Assembly: GCF_963677305.1 (NCBI RefSeq)
Contig: NZ_OY781925.1
Coordinates: 1,141,001-1,205,000 of the forward strand
Reading direction: 5' to 3'
DNA length: 64,000 nt
Source of the DNA: an uncultured Holophaga sp.
GTDB taxonomy: Bacteria; Acidobacteriota; Holophagae; Holophagales; Holophagaceae
Shown: piece after piece, positions 37,645 through 46,676 of the stretch
How the letters are laid out: the number at the start of each line of letters is the position of its first letter
How positions within the stretch are numbered: the stretch's first letter is position 1
Program-made: the position numbers and the translations under genes
The notes under the pieces: model-generated
Databases searched by the model: none
What the model was told of the DNA's origin: nothing
The model's input: the letters and a program-made list of their open reading frames with translations, nothing else

Positions 37645-38823
37645 TTGCAGAAGTCCCCTTTCGCTCTCAAGCTCACCATCCTGTCCATCTCACTGCTCCT
37701 GATGGCCCGCATGACCATCTCGGCGGCCCTGGCGGAGATTGCCAAAGCCTTCCCCGGCGTGAGCCAGGTGGCCCTCATGAACATGGTGGCCATCCCCTCC
37801 CTGGTGGCCATTCCCTTTGGGGTGCTCTCGGGCATCCTCAGCCGTCACCTCCCCAAGAAGGGGCTGGTGCTGGCGGGTCTGGTCCTCTTCATCGTCGGGG
37901 GCGTCGGCCCCCTCTTCCTCTCCAGCTTCACCCTGATCATGGTCAGCCGGGCCCTTCTGGGGGCGGGTACCGGCCTCTTCCTGCCCATGGCGGCAGGGCT
38001 CTTCGATGACTTCTTCAGCGGTCCGGAGCGCAATGGCCTGGTGGGCTTCCAGAGTGTTTCCGTGGGACTGGGCAACATCATCACCAGTCTGCTGGCGGGC
38101 TTCCTGGCCACCCTGTCCTGGCGGTACGCCTTCCTGATGTACGCCCTCGGGGTCCTTGTGCTGGTGGCGGTGTGGTGGCGTCTGCCGGAGCCCCCCCGTT
38201 CAGCTCCGGAGCCGGGCCAGAAGGCTGCCGTCAACGGCCGGCTGGTCTTCCTGCTGGGGGCCTCCTTCCTCTATGCCATCATCTACTTCGCCTTCTTCGG
38301 GTACCTGGCCTTCATCATCGAGGGGCGTCACCTCGGTAACGCAGCCACCTCCGGCATCGCCATCATGTGCATGACCCTCGGGTCCATGATTACCGGGGCC
38401 CTCTTCGGGCAGGCCCTCCGGGCCTTCCGTTCCTACCTGCTGACCCTGGCCCTGGCCCTCAACGCCGTGGCCTTCCTGCTCCTGGCTGGTGCTTCGACGC
38501 TGCCCATGTTCCTGGCAGGTTCCCTGACCCTGGGGCTGGGTTTCTCCCTCACCATGCCCTACGTCTGCATGCGCTGCATGGATGCAGTGGGCAAGGCCAA
38601 CAGCACCCTGGCCACGGGTCTCTTCCAGACCGCTCTGAGTCTGGGCACCGCCGCCTCGCCCTTCGTCCTTCAGATGGTCGCCAAGGCCTGCCACAACCTC
38701 AACGGCCAGTTCATGTTCCGGGTGTGCGCCCTGGCGCTCCTGGCAGCGACCGTCATGGCTGTTGGGGTCGCCCTCCGGGGGGGGCGGGCCTCCGGGGAAC
38801 CGGTTCCTCTGCCGGCGGAGTAG
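37645..38823 (+). CDS. MFS transporter linked to the PhlG-like cluster
   Basis: 392-residue major facilitator protein with about 12 hydrophobic helices. The first half has the MFS motif area VLSGILSRHLPKKGLVLAG between helices 2 and 3 and SRALLGAGTGLFLPMAAGL. The start appears to be TTG at 37645, with GGAG 8 nt upstream; the next ATG would remove the first helix. It lies 84 nt after the PhlG-like gene in the same direction, so it probably imports the polyphenol substrate or exports a product of that pathway. The substrate is unknown. Confidence 0.82.
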   Translation: MQKSPFALKLTILSISLLLMARMTISAALAEIAKAFPGVSQVALMNMVAIPSLVAIPFGVLSGILSRHLPKKGLVLAGLVLFIVGGVGPLFLSSFTLIMVSRALLGAGTGLFLPMAAGLFDDFFSGPERNGLVGFQSVSVGLGNIITSLLAGFLATLSWRYAFLMYALGVLVLVAVWWRLPEPPRSAPEPGQKAAVNGRLVFLLGASFLYAIIYFAFFGYLAFIIEGRHLGNAATSGIAIMCMTLGSMITGALFGQALRAFRSYLLTLALALNAVAFLLLAGASTLPMFLAGSLTLGLGFSLTMPYVCMRCMDAVGKANSTLATGLFQTALSLGTAASPFVLQMVAKACHNLNGQFMFRVCALALLAATVMAVGVALRGGRASGEPVPLPAE

Positions 38824-38860
38824 GCTTGGCCCGAGGGTCGGACTTGGCGGATCATCAGGC

Positions 38861-39406
38861 ATGATCCCTGGTCGAGCCCTCTCCTTCACCCAGGCCTTTC
38901 TGGCCCTGAATCCCCTGCCGGACTTCGAGGCTTGGCACTTTGAACCCGGCATGGGCTTCCTGGATCCGGGCAGCTGGTGGGGGGCTCGCAAGGCGCGCCC
39001 CCATCCCCATGAAGGGGTTGATCTGTGCCGTTACCTTGAGGCCCGGGGACGGGTTCTTCCCCTGGGGGCAGGGACCCGGATCCCTGCGGTCTTTCCCGGG
39101 AGGGTGGTGCGGGTGTTGAAGGACTTTCTGGGCATGTCCCTCTTCATGGAACATCTCCTGCCCGGGGGGCGCTTCCTGACGCTCTTCGGGCACCTGAGCC
39201 TCGATGAAGGCATGGCTGTGGGGCGGATCCTGGAGGCGGGGGAGTGCCTCGGCCGGATCGCCCCGGCCCGGAGTTCTCCAACGGCACCCGCTCCTCACGC
39301 CCATCTCAGCCTGGCCCGCTGTTCTTCTGCTCTGGATCCGGCAGATCTGGACTGGCCGGACCTGACAGAGCGGGTCGAGTTGCTGGATCCCCGAGTGCTC
39401 CTCTGA
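38861..39406 (+). CDS. M23-family (LytM-like) peptidase domain protein
   Basis: 181-residue protein with the zinc peptidase M23 signature: PHPHEGVDLCRY carries the His-x3-Asp pair and PHAHLSLAR gives the HxH. The core strand GTRIPAVFPGRVVRVL and LTLFGHL fit the lysostaphin/LytM fold. There is no obvious signal peptide or SH3 domain. I chose the ATG at 38861, although the ribosome site is weak. It could act on peptidoglycan crosslinks, if exported by another route, or be a cytoplasmic family member. Confidence 0.72.
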   Translation: MIPGRALSFTQAFLALNPLPDFEAWHFEPGMGFLDPGSWWGARKARPHPHEGVDLCRYLEARGRVLPLGAGTRIPAVFPGRVVRVLKDFLGMSLFMEHLLPGGRFLTLFGHLSLDEGMAVGRILEAGECLGRIAPARSSPTAPAPHAHLSLARCSSALDPADLDWPDLTERVELLDPRVLL

Positions 39407-39460
39407 GTCCGGATTGGCAGAAGCAGGAGCCTGTGGCAGGATGGCTGACTTGGAGGATTC

Positions 39461-40033
39461 ATGCTGGAAGGCCGTACGGCGATCTTCGTCAAAGAACAGG
39501 TGGCGTTCGTAAAGCTTCGGGACACATACGATCTCTTGGATCCGGAGACCATGGGCGTGGTCGGCGAGGCCAAGGACGAGCCTGCCTCCTGGGCCAAGTG
39601 GTTGCGCCTCCTCGTGAAGAAGGCCCTCCTGCCCACCACGTTGAACGTCAGATCCTCGTACGGCCAGCCTGTGCTCTCGGTCCGGAAGCACCCCGGTTTC
39701 CTCTGGACCCGCCTGGAAGTGGTGGATGCATCAGGTCGTACCCTGGCCATGCTGAGGAGCCGTCTGTTCTCGCTGGGCGGCGCCTTCCGGATCATGGACG
39801 CTTCCGGGAACGAGATCGGGGACCTCAAGGGGGACTGGAAGGGCTGGGAGTATGCCGCCACCATCCAGGGGCGGGCCATCGGCCAGGTCACCAAGAAGTG
39901 GGCGGGAATCTTCAAAGAGGCCTTCACCAATGCAGACCAGTACCTTGTCCGGTCTTCCGTCAGCAGTGACCTGCCCCTGATGCTCGGCCTGGCCCTGGCG
40001 GTGGATCTGGTCTACAAGGAGCAGCAGCGCTGA
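39461..40033 (+). CDS. LURP-one-related / scramblase-like protein
   Basis: 190-residue protein of the LURP-one-related (tubby-like, phospholipid scramblase-related) family. It has a 12-strand barrel pattern with YDLLDPETMGVVGEAKD, SVRKHPGFLWTRLEVVD, AFRIMDASGNEIGDLKGDWK and a C-terminal hydrophobic helix, LPLMLGLALAVDLVYKEQQR. The cellular role of bacterial members is unknown. It starts at ATG 39461 and ends 4 nt before the stop of the convergent coaD. Confidence 0.75.
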   Translation: MLEGRTAIFVKEQVAFVKLRDTYDLLDPETMGVVGEAKDEPASWAKWLRLLVKKALLPTTLNVRSSYGQPVLSVRKHPGFLWTRLEVVDASGRTLAMLRSRLFSLGGAFRIMDASGNEIGDLKGDWKGWEYAATIQGRAIGQVTKKWAGIFKEAFTNADQYLVRSSVSSDLPLMLGLALAVDLVYKEQQR

Positions 40034-40036
40034 GGT

Positions 40037-40531
40037 TCAGCCCATGCTGGAAGGATTCATCAGGCGGCGAGTGATGCGGTCCTTGAGTTCGCGGGGCACA
40101 AAGCCGCCGATGTCACCGCCCATGGAGCCCACCTCCCGCACCAGGCGACTGGAGATGATGCTGTACTCCTCCTTGGGCATGAGGAAGAGGGTCTCCAGGT
40201 CCGGATAGAGCTTCCGGTTCATGAGGGCCATCTGGAACTCGTACTCGAAGTCGCTGAAGGCCCGCACGCCCCTGAGCACGCACTGGGCATTGGTCTGCTT
40301 GGCCAGGTCCACCAGGAGCCCGTTGAAGGTCATGACCTCCACCTTGGGGTAGGGGGCCGTGATCTCGCGGAGGAAGTCCACCCGTTCGGCGACGCTGAAG
40401 GTGGGTTTCTTGGAGGGGTTGTGGAGTACAGCCACCACGAGTTGGTCCACCAGTTTCTCGGCTCGCTGGATGAGATCCAGGTGGCCCATGGTCACGGGGT
40501 CGAAGGAGCCGGGATAGATGGCCTTGCGCAC
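40037..40531 (-). CDS. coaD: Phosphopantetheine adenylyltransferase
   Basis: 164-residue cytidylyltransferase-fold enzyme that makes dephospho-CoA from ATP and 4'-phosphopantetheine. The signature YPGSFDPVTMGHLDLI and the ISSRLVRE loop (YSIISSRLVREV) are present, and the length is typical. The GTG at 40531 has GGAG 8 nt upstream and puts the first strand at residue 3; the longer frame is not supported. Divergent from ddl. Confidence 0.94.
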   Translation of the reverse strand: MRKAIYPGSFDPVTMGHLDLIQRAEKLVDQLVVAVLHNPSKKPTFSVAERVDFLREITAPYPKVEVMTFNGLLVDLAKQTNAQCVLRGVRAFSDFEYEFQMALMNRKLYPDLETLFLMPKEEYSIISSRLVREVGSMGGDIGGFVPRELKDRITRRLMNPSSMG

Positions 40532-40648
40532 GGAGGCTCTCCAGAGGATTGATCGATCAGCATACCGCACTCGTCAAGGTGGACACTGGAGCCCGGCGCC
40601 AAGAGCGGTAACCTGGAAGGCGCTGTCTGGATATCGGAAGGAAGCACC

Positions 40649-41734
40649 ATGACCCAGCGTCTCACCGTCGGCCTGCTCTTCGGGGGCGAAAGCCCCGAGC
40701 ACGAAGTCTCCATCGTCTCCGCTCGGAGCATCGCCCAGCACCTGGACCCCGAGCGCTACGAAGTCCGTCCCATGGGCATCGCCCGCAATGGGGTCTGGAC
40801 CGTGCTCGGCGATCCCTTCGCCCGCCTCTCGGCCAAGGAGAAGCCCGCCCGCGGAGCATGCCCCTTTCTGCCTCTGGAGGCCGGGGCCGAGGGGACGCTG
40901 CTGCCGGACGTCTTCTTCAACGCCATCCACGGCGCCGGGGGTGAGGACGGGCAGCTCCAGGGCTACATGGAGGCCCTGGACCGTCCCTACACCGGGGCCG
41001 GGCTCCTGGCCATGGCGGCGGGCATGGACAAGTGGATCACCAAGCGGATCTGGGAGTCCGAGGGGCTGCCTGTGGGGCCCTATGTGGGGCTCACGGAGGA
41101 GGGCTGGCGCAAGGAGCCCGAAGCCGTCCTTCGCTCGGTCCGGGCGCTCGGCCTTCCCGTATTCGTCAAACCCGCCAACACCGGCAGCAGCATCGGCATC
41201 CGCAAGATCAAGTCCCTGGATGAGCTGCCCGACGCCATTGAGGATGCCCTGCGCTACGACCGCCGCCTCCTGGTGGAGAAGGGGCTGGACATCCGGGAGA
41301 TCGAGGTGGCCATCCTGGGGGGGGATGATCCCTTTGTCAGCATCCCCGGCGAGATCCTGGTGGCGGGCGAGTTCTACGACTTCCAGGACAAGTACCTGGA
41401 TGGCAAGAGCAGCTGCCAGATTCCGGTGGACCTGCCCGGGAGTCTGGCTACCCGGATCCAGGGCTACGCCCGGGCGGCCTTCCGGAGCCTGGACGCCTAC
41501 GGTATGGCCCGCATGGACTTCTTCCTGGAGCGGGGCAGCAACCGGGTCTTTCTCAATGAGATCAACATGATCCCCGGCTTCACCAGCATCTCCATGTATC
41601 CCAAGCTCATGGAGGCCTCGGGCATCCCCTACCCCGAGCTGCTGACCCGCCTCATCGAGCTGGCCCAGGCCCGTCACGCCCAGATGGCCGGCAAGCAGAA
41701 GCTCTTCGAGAGCGGCAGCGACTGGTACGCGTGA
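40649..41734 (+). CDS. ddl: D-alanine--D-alanine ligase
   Basis: 361-residue ATP-grasp ligase that makes D-Ala-D-Ala for peptidoglycan. Motifs: LLFGGESPEHEVSIVSARSI at the N-terminus, NAIHGAGGEDGQLQGYMEAL, KPANTGSSIGIRK and FFLERGSNRVFLNEINMIPG, with a conserved C-terminal magnesium-binding region. Length matches the Ddl family. ATG at 40649 has GGAAGG upstream. Separated from the convergent ankyrin gene by only 3 nt. Confidence 0.94.
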   Translation: MTQRLTVGLLFGGESPEHEVSIVSARSIAQHLDPERYEVRPMGIARNGVWTVLGDPFARLSAKEKPARGACPFLPLEAGAEGTLLPDVFFNAIHGAGGEDGQLQGYMEALDRPYTGAGLLAMAAGMDKWITKRIWESEGLPVGPYVGLTEEGWRKEPEAVLRSVRALGLPVFVKPANTGSSIGIRKIKSLDELPDAIEDALRYDRRLLVEKGLDIREIEVAILGGDDPFVSIPGEILVAGEFYDFQDKYLDGKSSCQIPVDLPGSLATRIQGYARAAFRSLDAYGMARMDFFLERGSNRVFLNEINMIPGFTSISMYPKLMEASGIPYPELLTRLIELAQARHAQMAGKQKLFESGSDWYA

Positions 41735-41737
41735 GGC

Positions 41738-43783
41738 TCAGGGGCGCTTGGCCCCGGCCTGCCTGAGGCGCGCCAGGATCGTCTCCACGGATGCCAGGCG
41801 CGCCCTGTCCCGGCCGTAGGCCCGCTCGTTCTGCAGGCTCCGTTCCGCCAGCTGGAGGGCTGTCTCGCGGTTCCGGGTGGCCTGGGAGGGGTCGGCGCCT
41901 GCGGCCAGGAGGAGTTCCACCCCGCCCAGGTTTCTCCGGGCGACGGCGAGGAAGAGGGGCGTCCGGCCCTCGCGGTCCACGGTGTCGACCTTGGCGCCAT
42001 GTTTCAGGAGGATCCGGGCCATGCCCGCCTCCGTCTCCGGGGAAGCGCCGGTCCAGACCCAGAGGTGGAGGAGGGGGGTATCCCCCTGGCGGTCCACGGC
42101 ATTGGGGTCCGCCCCGTGGGCCAGGAAACGCTCCATCAGGGGGGCCACCTGCTCGAGGTGGAAGGGGGGCAGCCGGTGGAGGACGGTCCGACCATATTTG
42201 TCGGTCCGGTGGACATCGGCGCCCTTGTCCAGCAGGAGCTGGACCCAGGGCAGGGGAGCGGGCCACCCGGCGGCCTTCAGCAGGGGCGTGCAGCCCTCCC
42301 GGTCCACCACGTCCACCTCAGGGCCGGAGGCCGCCAGAACACGCTTGAAGACCTCCAGGGAGTCCGGCTGGGAGATGTGATAAGCCGCGGCCACCAGGGC
42401 GGGCGGGCAGTTCCGGTAGGCCCTCAGGGAGGCCCCATGGGCCAGGAGCTGTCCCACCAGGTCCGGGTTGCCCTGCGAGATGGCCCGGAGCAGGGCCGGC
42501 TTGGAGTTGGGCCACCCGCTGTTGCGGTTCGGGTCCGCCCCGGCCGCCAGGAGCTGAAGGGCCCAGTCGTCCCGCTTGAGGTCGATGCAGCGCTGGAGGG
42601 CGGTGAGCTGGTCGGGCATCAGGCTGTCGAGGTCCTCCGGGTGGGCCTTGAGGGCAGCCTCGAAGGCCCGCTCATCCTTGTCCTCCAGGGCCCTGAAAAG
42701 GCTCTGCCGGGGACGGCACTGGACGGGGTCCAGGTGGGGGACCCCCAGCTTCTCCAGGAGCTTCGCTTTCAGGGCCGGGGGGAAGCCGTAGGGCATCCGC
42801 TCCAGGGCATAGAGGCGGTAGTACTCCTGCGCCTGGACCCGGCAGTTGGCGGAGGTGAGGGTGGACCAGGGGTTCTGCTCCTTCGAGAGCGCGTCCAGGG
42901 TGTCTGCCAGGTTGAGGAGGGCCACCTCCCGGTGGGGGTCCGCCCGGACCACCCGGCGCAGCATCAGGGCGGCATCCCAGGTGTTGGCTGGGCCTCCGGC
43001 CAGAAGCAGGTAGTAGGCCAGGTCGTTGAGCTCCGGGGCCAGATTGGGGGGGAGGTCCTCCCACTCGAGGCAGCTGAGGACGGGCTCCAGCTCCGCGAGG
43101 GTGGTCCGCGCCGCCTGGGCGGAGCCCTTCGGGCGCAGGGCCCTGAAGTGCTGACCGGCCTGGAAGAGGGCCTTCTGGAAGGCGGGCCAGTCGGTGGTGG
43201 GGTCCTGTCCGGAGATCCAGGTCGGGGCCTTCCATGGAATGGCCTCGCCCTTCCCGTCGCGGGGCGGCGCCTCGGCCCAGCGCCGCTGCACCTCCTCCTC
43301 GACCCGGGCCTCGGGGTCCAGCTCTCCATCCCAGAGCCTGAGCGTTCGTTCCCCCGCTTCGCTGACGCTCAGGATCCGGTGATCGGGCAGGAGCAGCCAG
43401 TGGGAGGGGGCGGAGGGGGGGGCCTGGGGAAAGCAGAGCACGAGCCCACCCTCGCCAAAGGGCTGGAAGAAGGGCTTGAAGCTGCGGTCCAGGAAGGGGG
43501 TGCAGCCTGCGATGGGCAGCGGGAAGGATCGCCAGAGGCGGTGTCCTGCGCTGTCGAATTCGCTCAGGAAGGCCCAGCGGGTACCCAGGATACTCAGAGT
43601 CACGGTCCGGCCCGACGGCTTGAAGACATAGCAGTCCACGGGGCGCTCGGGGGCCGGGTGTTCAAGTCGCTCCAGGACAGCGCGTCGCCCCAGGTAGGCG
43701 AAGTCGATATCGCCGAACTGGGCGCTGAGGGGTGCACCCAGGAGGAGCAGGAGGGCGGCTGGGGCGAAGGACCTTGGGATCAT
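41738..43783 (-). CDS. Exported ankyrin-repeat protein
   Basis: 681-residue protein with an N-terminal signal peptide (MIPRSFAPAALLLLLGAPLSAQ), a middle region of about 350 residues with no recognised domain, and about eight C-terminal ankyrin repeats (from about residue 400), such as LLAAGADPN, LLDKGADVHRTD and LLKHGAKVDTVD. Ankyrin arrays mediate protein binding; the export signal suggests a periplasmic or surface partner. Start at ATG 43783 is chosen from the signal peptide. Divergent from ampG, with 90 nt between start codons. Confidence 0.8.
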   Translation of the reverse strand: MIPRSFAPAALLLLLGAPLSAQFGDIDFAYLGRRAVLERLEHPAPERPVDCYVFKPSGRTVTLSILGTRWAFLSEFDSAGHRLWRSFPLPIAGCTPFLDRSFKPFFQPFGEGGLVLCFPQAPPSAPSHWLLLPDHRILSVSEAGERTLRLWDGELDPEARVEEEVQRRWAEAPPRDGKGEAIPWKAPTWISGQDPTTDWPAFQKALFQAGQHFRALRPKGSAQAARTTLAELEPVLSCLEWEDLPPNLAPELNDLAYYLLLAGGPANTWDAALMLRRVVRADPHREVALLNLADTLDALSKEQNPWSTLTSANCRVQAQEYYRLYALERMPYGFPPALKAKLLEKLGVPHLDPVQCRPRQSLFRALEDKDERAFEAALKAHPEDLDSLMPDQLTALQRCIDLKRDDWALQLLAAGADPNRNSGWPNSKPALLRAISQGNPDLVGQLLAHGASLRAYRNCPPALVAAAYHISQPDSLEVFKRVLAASGPEVDVVDREGCTPLLKAAGWPAPLPWVQLLLDKGADVHRTDKYGRTVLHRLPPFHLEQVAPLMERFLAHGADPNAVDRQGDTPLLHLWVWTGASPETEAGMARILLKHGAKVDTVDREGRTPLFLAVARRNLGGVELLLAAGADPSQATRNRETALQLAERSLQNERAYGRDRARLASVETILARLRQAGAKRP

Positions 43784-43873
43784 CGTCGGCTTTCGGTATG
43801 GATTGTTCACTATACCGGGAAGCCCCTTCACCGACTCCCCCTCCGGTGGTGGCAGCTCCTGTCATCCTGGGAT

Positions 43874-45103
43874 ATGTCGTCTCTGAATGCCTCCCGCCGG
43901 ACATCCCTTCCTCTGGCCGCCGTCATGGTCTTCGGCTTCGCCTCGGGCCTGCCCCTGGTGCTGAGCGGCGGCACGCTTCAAGCTTGGCTCAAAGGGGCGG
44001 GCATCAATATCAAGCTCATCGGGCTCTTCGCCCTGGTGGGGCTGCCCTACAACCTCAAGTTCATCTGGAGCCCCCTGCTGGACCGCTTCCCCCTTCCTTT
44101 CGGGGGGCGTCGCAGAGGCTGGATCGTCCTCTCCCAGGTGGCGGTGGCCCTGATGCTGGTGGCCATGGCCTTCGGAAACCCGGTGCAGGGGGTCTTCCAC
44201 TTCGCCTTCCTGGCCCTGGGGCTGGCCTTCTGCAGTGCCACGGCGGATATCGTGATCGATGCCTACCGGACGGAGCTGCTGGACGAGTCCTGGGCGGGGC
44301 TCGGGGCCAGCTTCCACATCGGGGCCTACCGGGTGGCCATGCTGGTCGCCGGCACCCTTGCCCTGATCCTCTCGGACCATGTCGCCTGGCGCACGGTCTA
44401 CCTCATCATGGCGGCCTTCACCCTGCCGGGCATCCTCCTCGCCCTTCTGGCCCCCGAGCCCCGTCACGGGCATGCTCCCCGCACCCTTCGCCAGGCTGTG
44501 GTGGAGCCCTTCCGGGGGCTGCTCGGGCGGAAGGGGGCGGTTGAGGTCCTGGTCTTCGTGGCCATCTTCAAGGTGGGGGACATGTTCGCCTCGGCCCTGA
44601 CGGTGCCCTTCCTGAAGGACCTCGGCTTCACCAACACCCAAATCGGGCTGGCCACCAAGGGCGTGGGCCTGGTGGGGCTGATCACGGGTGGCATCCTCGG
44701 AGGGCTCCTGATGCGGCGCTGGCCCCTGCGGCGGGCATTGCTGGTCTCCGGCCTGATCCAGGCCTGCGCCAACCTCCTGCCCCTGGCCCTCTCCCTGGCG
44801 GGTCACAGCACCCCTCTGATGCTGGCGGTCCTGGGGAGCGAGAACTTCTGCTGGGGTCTGGGTACGACCGCCTATACCGCCCTGCTCATGCGCCTCTGCG
44901 ACCTGGACAGCACCGCCACCCAGTACGCTGTCCTCTCCAGTCTCATGGCCCTTTCCCGCACGGTGCTGGTGGCCCCGGCCGGTTGGGTGAAGGCGGCAGC
45001 CGGGTGGCCGGGCTACTTTCTCTTCGCCGCTTGCCTGGCCATTCCCGGACTGCTGCTCCTGATGCGATACGCGCGCTGGCAGTTCCCGGCACGGGAGGCC
45101 TGA
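43874..45103 (+). CDS. ampG: AmpG-family muropeptide permease
   Basis: 409-residue MFS permease with about 12 hydrophobic segments. AmpG-type features: VFGFASGLPLVLSGGTLQAW near the N-terminus, YNLKFIWSPLLDRFPLP, IDAYRTELLD and LKDLGFTNTQIGLATKG. AmpG takes up anhydromuropeptides released from the cell wall for recycling; a NagZ-like GH3 is encoded at 9.3 kb. The ATG at 43874 begins the hydrophobic core at once; a much longer upstream frame is an opposite-strand shadow. It is followed by a strong hairpin. Confidence 0.82.
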   Translation: MSSLNASRRTSLPLAAVMVFGFASGLPLVLSGGTLQAWLKGAGINIKLIGLFALVGLPYNLKFIWSPLLDRFPLPFGGRRRGWIVLSQVAVALMLVAMAFGNPVQGVFHFAFLALGLAFCSATADIVIDAYRTELLDESWAGLGASFHIGAYRVAMLVAGTLALILSDHVAWRTVYLIMAAFTLPGILLALLAPEPRHGHAPRTLRQAVVEPFRGLLGRKGAVEVLVFVAIFKVGDMFASALTVPFLKDLGFTNTQIGLATKGVGLVGLITGGILGGLLMRRWPLRRALLVSGLIQACANLLPLALSLAGHSTPLMLAVLGSENFCWGLGTTAYTALLMRLCDLDSTATQYAVLSSLMALSRTVLVAPAGWVKAAAGWPGYFLFAACLAIPGLLLLMRYARWQFPAREA

Positions 45104-45106
45104 AAC

Positions 45107-45137
45107 GGCAAGGCCCACCGGGGAGGCGGGCCTTGCC
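45107..45137. terminator. Bidirectional hairpin terminator after ampG
   Basis: Perfect 10-bp stem GGCAAGGCCC / GGGCCTTGCC with an 11-nt loop lies between two convergent genes (ampG and the disrupted binding protein). T-runs are short, so termination may be partial. Confidence 0.65.
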
Positions 45138-45154
45138 AGGAAGGATGGGAGCCC

Positions 45155-46461
45155 TCAGGGGATCGGGAAGACAGGACTGGCGTTGGCGGGCCAGTAGCTG
45201 TGGTCAGAGAAGACCACCTTCATCTCCCACTTCTGGGGCTTGTCGGTCTTGACCCACTGGGCGAAGGCCAGGGGGCAGCGGTTGAAGTGGTCTGCATCGA
45301 ACTTCACCCGGTGATAGATGGTCTTGAGGTCGGTCTGGGCCAGGGCGGCGTTGACCTTGTCAGGAGCGGCGGATCCTGCCCGCTGGATGGCGTCCACCAG
45401 GACCTGGATGGCGGCGTAGCCCGTCGCCACCGCCGGATTGGGGGCCTTGGAGGTGGCCTTGGTCCACCGTTCCGTCAGGTCAGGGGGGTTGTGCCGCCGA
45501 TGCCTGGTGCATCCTTGATGGAGGGGTCCCACCACTGCTCGGTACCGATGCCGTTGGGCAGATCGCCACCCAGCTGCATGATGTCGTCGTGGAAGAGAGC
45601 CGCCCTGCCCATGATCACGATCTTGGGCTTGAGGCCCTGAGCCCGGGCCTGCTGGTAGGCCTTGACGAAGAAGGGGCTGGGGGCGTTGCCGATGAGGATC
45701 TCCACCCCAGCCTCCTTCCAGGCCTTGATGGCAGGTGAGAAGTCGGTCGTGTCCAGGGGCATCAGGCCAACCTTCTGATCCAGGCCCACCAGGGTGAAGC
45801 CCAGATTGCGAAGGGAGGCCGGCAGGTTGTGGTAGTTCTCATTGCCATCCGGGTCGTCGGAGCAGAGGAGGCCGATTTTCTTGTTGGTCTTCCCGCCACA
45901 GGCATTCAGCATCCGGGCGAAGACATCCATGATGGTGTAACCCGGCAGGGCCCGGGGGTCCCCCGGGGGCACCGGGGTGCTGACACCGAAAGAGCCGAGG
46001 GCCCAGGTGTACTGCCACTGGGTGGGGGATTCGAGGCGTTTGGTGATCCAGGGTTCGTAAAGGGCCACATCGGTGATGTAGGGGACCTTCAGCCGGTCGG
46101 CCACTGCAGAGATGTCGGGATGCATGGCAGGAGGCTCATCTCCGCTCACCAGGAACTGCACCTTGTCCGCCGAGATCGCCTTCTCGGCCCCGGTGGCGGC
46201 GATGGCCGGGTCGCTGGCAGCGTCGATGGTCACCAGCTTCAGGGGGATACGGGTGTCCCCGACCTTCACGCCCCCCTCCCTGTTGAGGTCCTCGATGGCG
46301 GCCTGGATGCCGAAGAGCCCACCCTGGCCAAAGGGGGCGTAGACCCCGGTCTGGGACTGGACGGCCCCGACCCGGATCTCCTTGCCGGAAGACTTGTCGC
46401 AGGCCAGGCTCAGGCCCAGAAGGGCGGCCAAGCCCACCGTCACGGGGGCGAGATACTTCAT
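45155..46461 (-). pseudogene. Frameshifted LivJ-like periplasmic binding protein (branched-chain amino acid type)
   Basis: A lipoprotein signal (VGLAALLGLSLAC) and the binding fold RVGAVQSQTGVYAPFGQGG are followed in frame to near 45475, where a TGA follows GTTPLT. The continuation (PPDLTERWTKATSKAP and onward to the C-terminus) resumes in another frame within the run of C residues at 45482-45488. Adding one C restores a normal ANF-type/Leu-Ile-Val-binding protein of about 435 residues. Either a real one-base deletion or a homopolymer sequencing error fits. No permease or ATPase genes adjoin it. It may bind amino acids, or an aromatic or organic acid as some LivJ-like proteins do. Confidence 0.75.
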
Positions 46462-46676
46462 GGGCGGCTCCTGTTATTCGATGAACTGATCATGCGAAAT
46501 TGCCAAAGTCCACGGGGGTATGGACTGCAGGGTGCGTAGATGGTGGGTGGGACTTCAGAATTTTTTATCACAGACCCGTCATGGGCGTCACACCGTTTTT
46601 CTAGCTGTTAGTCAACTTGTGCTCCGCTCATCCTGGAAGCTTCATGAGCCGATGACTGGGGGACCGGAGAGGCGAT

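Noticed and set aside
41999..43873. Upstream 625-codon extension of the ampG frame
   Set aside because: The extension is antisense to the ankyrin gene, and a typical AmpG begins at the ATG at 43874.
45475..45500. Programmed -1 frameshift in the LivJ-like gene
   Set aside because: The C-run is suited to slippage, but the codons involved (ACC CCC CTG) do not permit tandem re-pairing of both tRNAs after a -1 shift. An indel is simpler.
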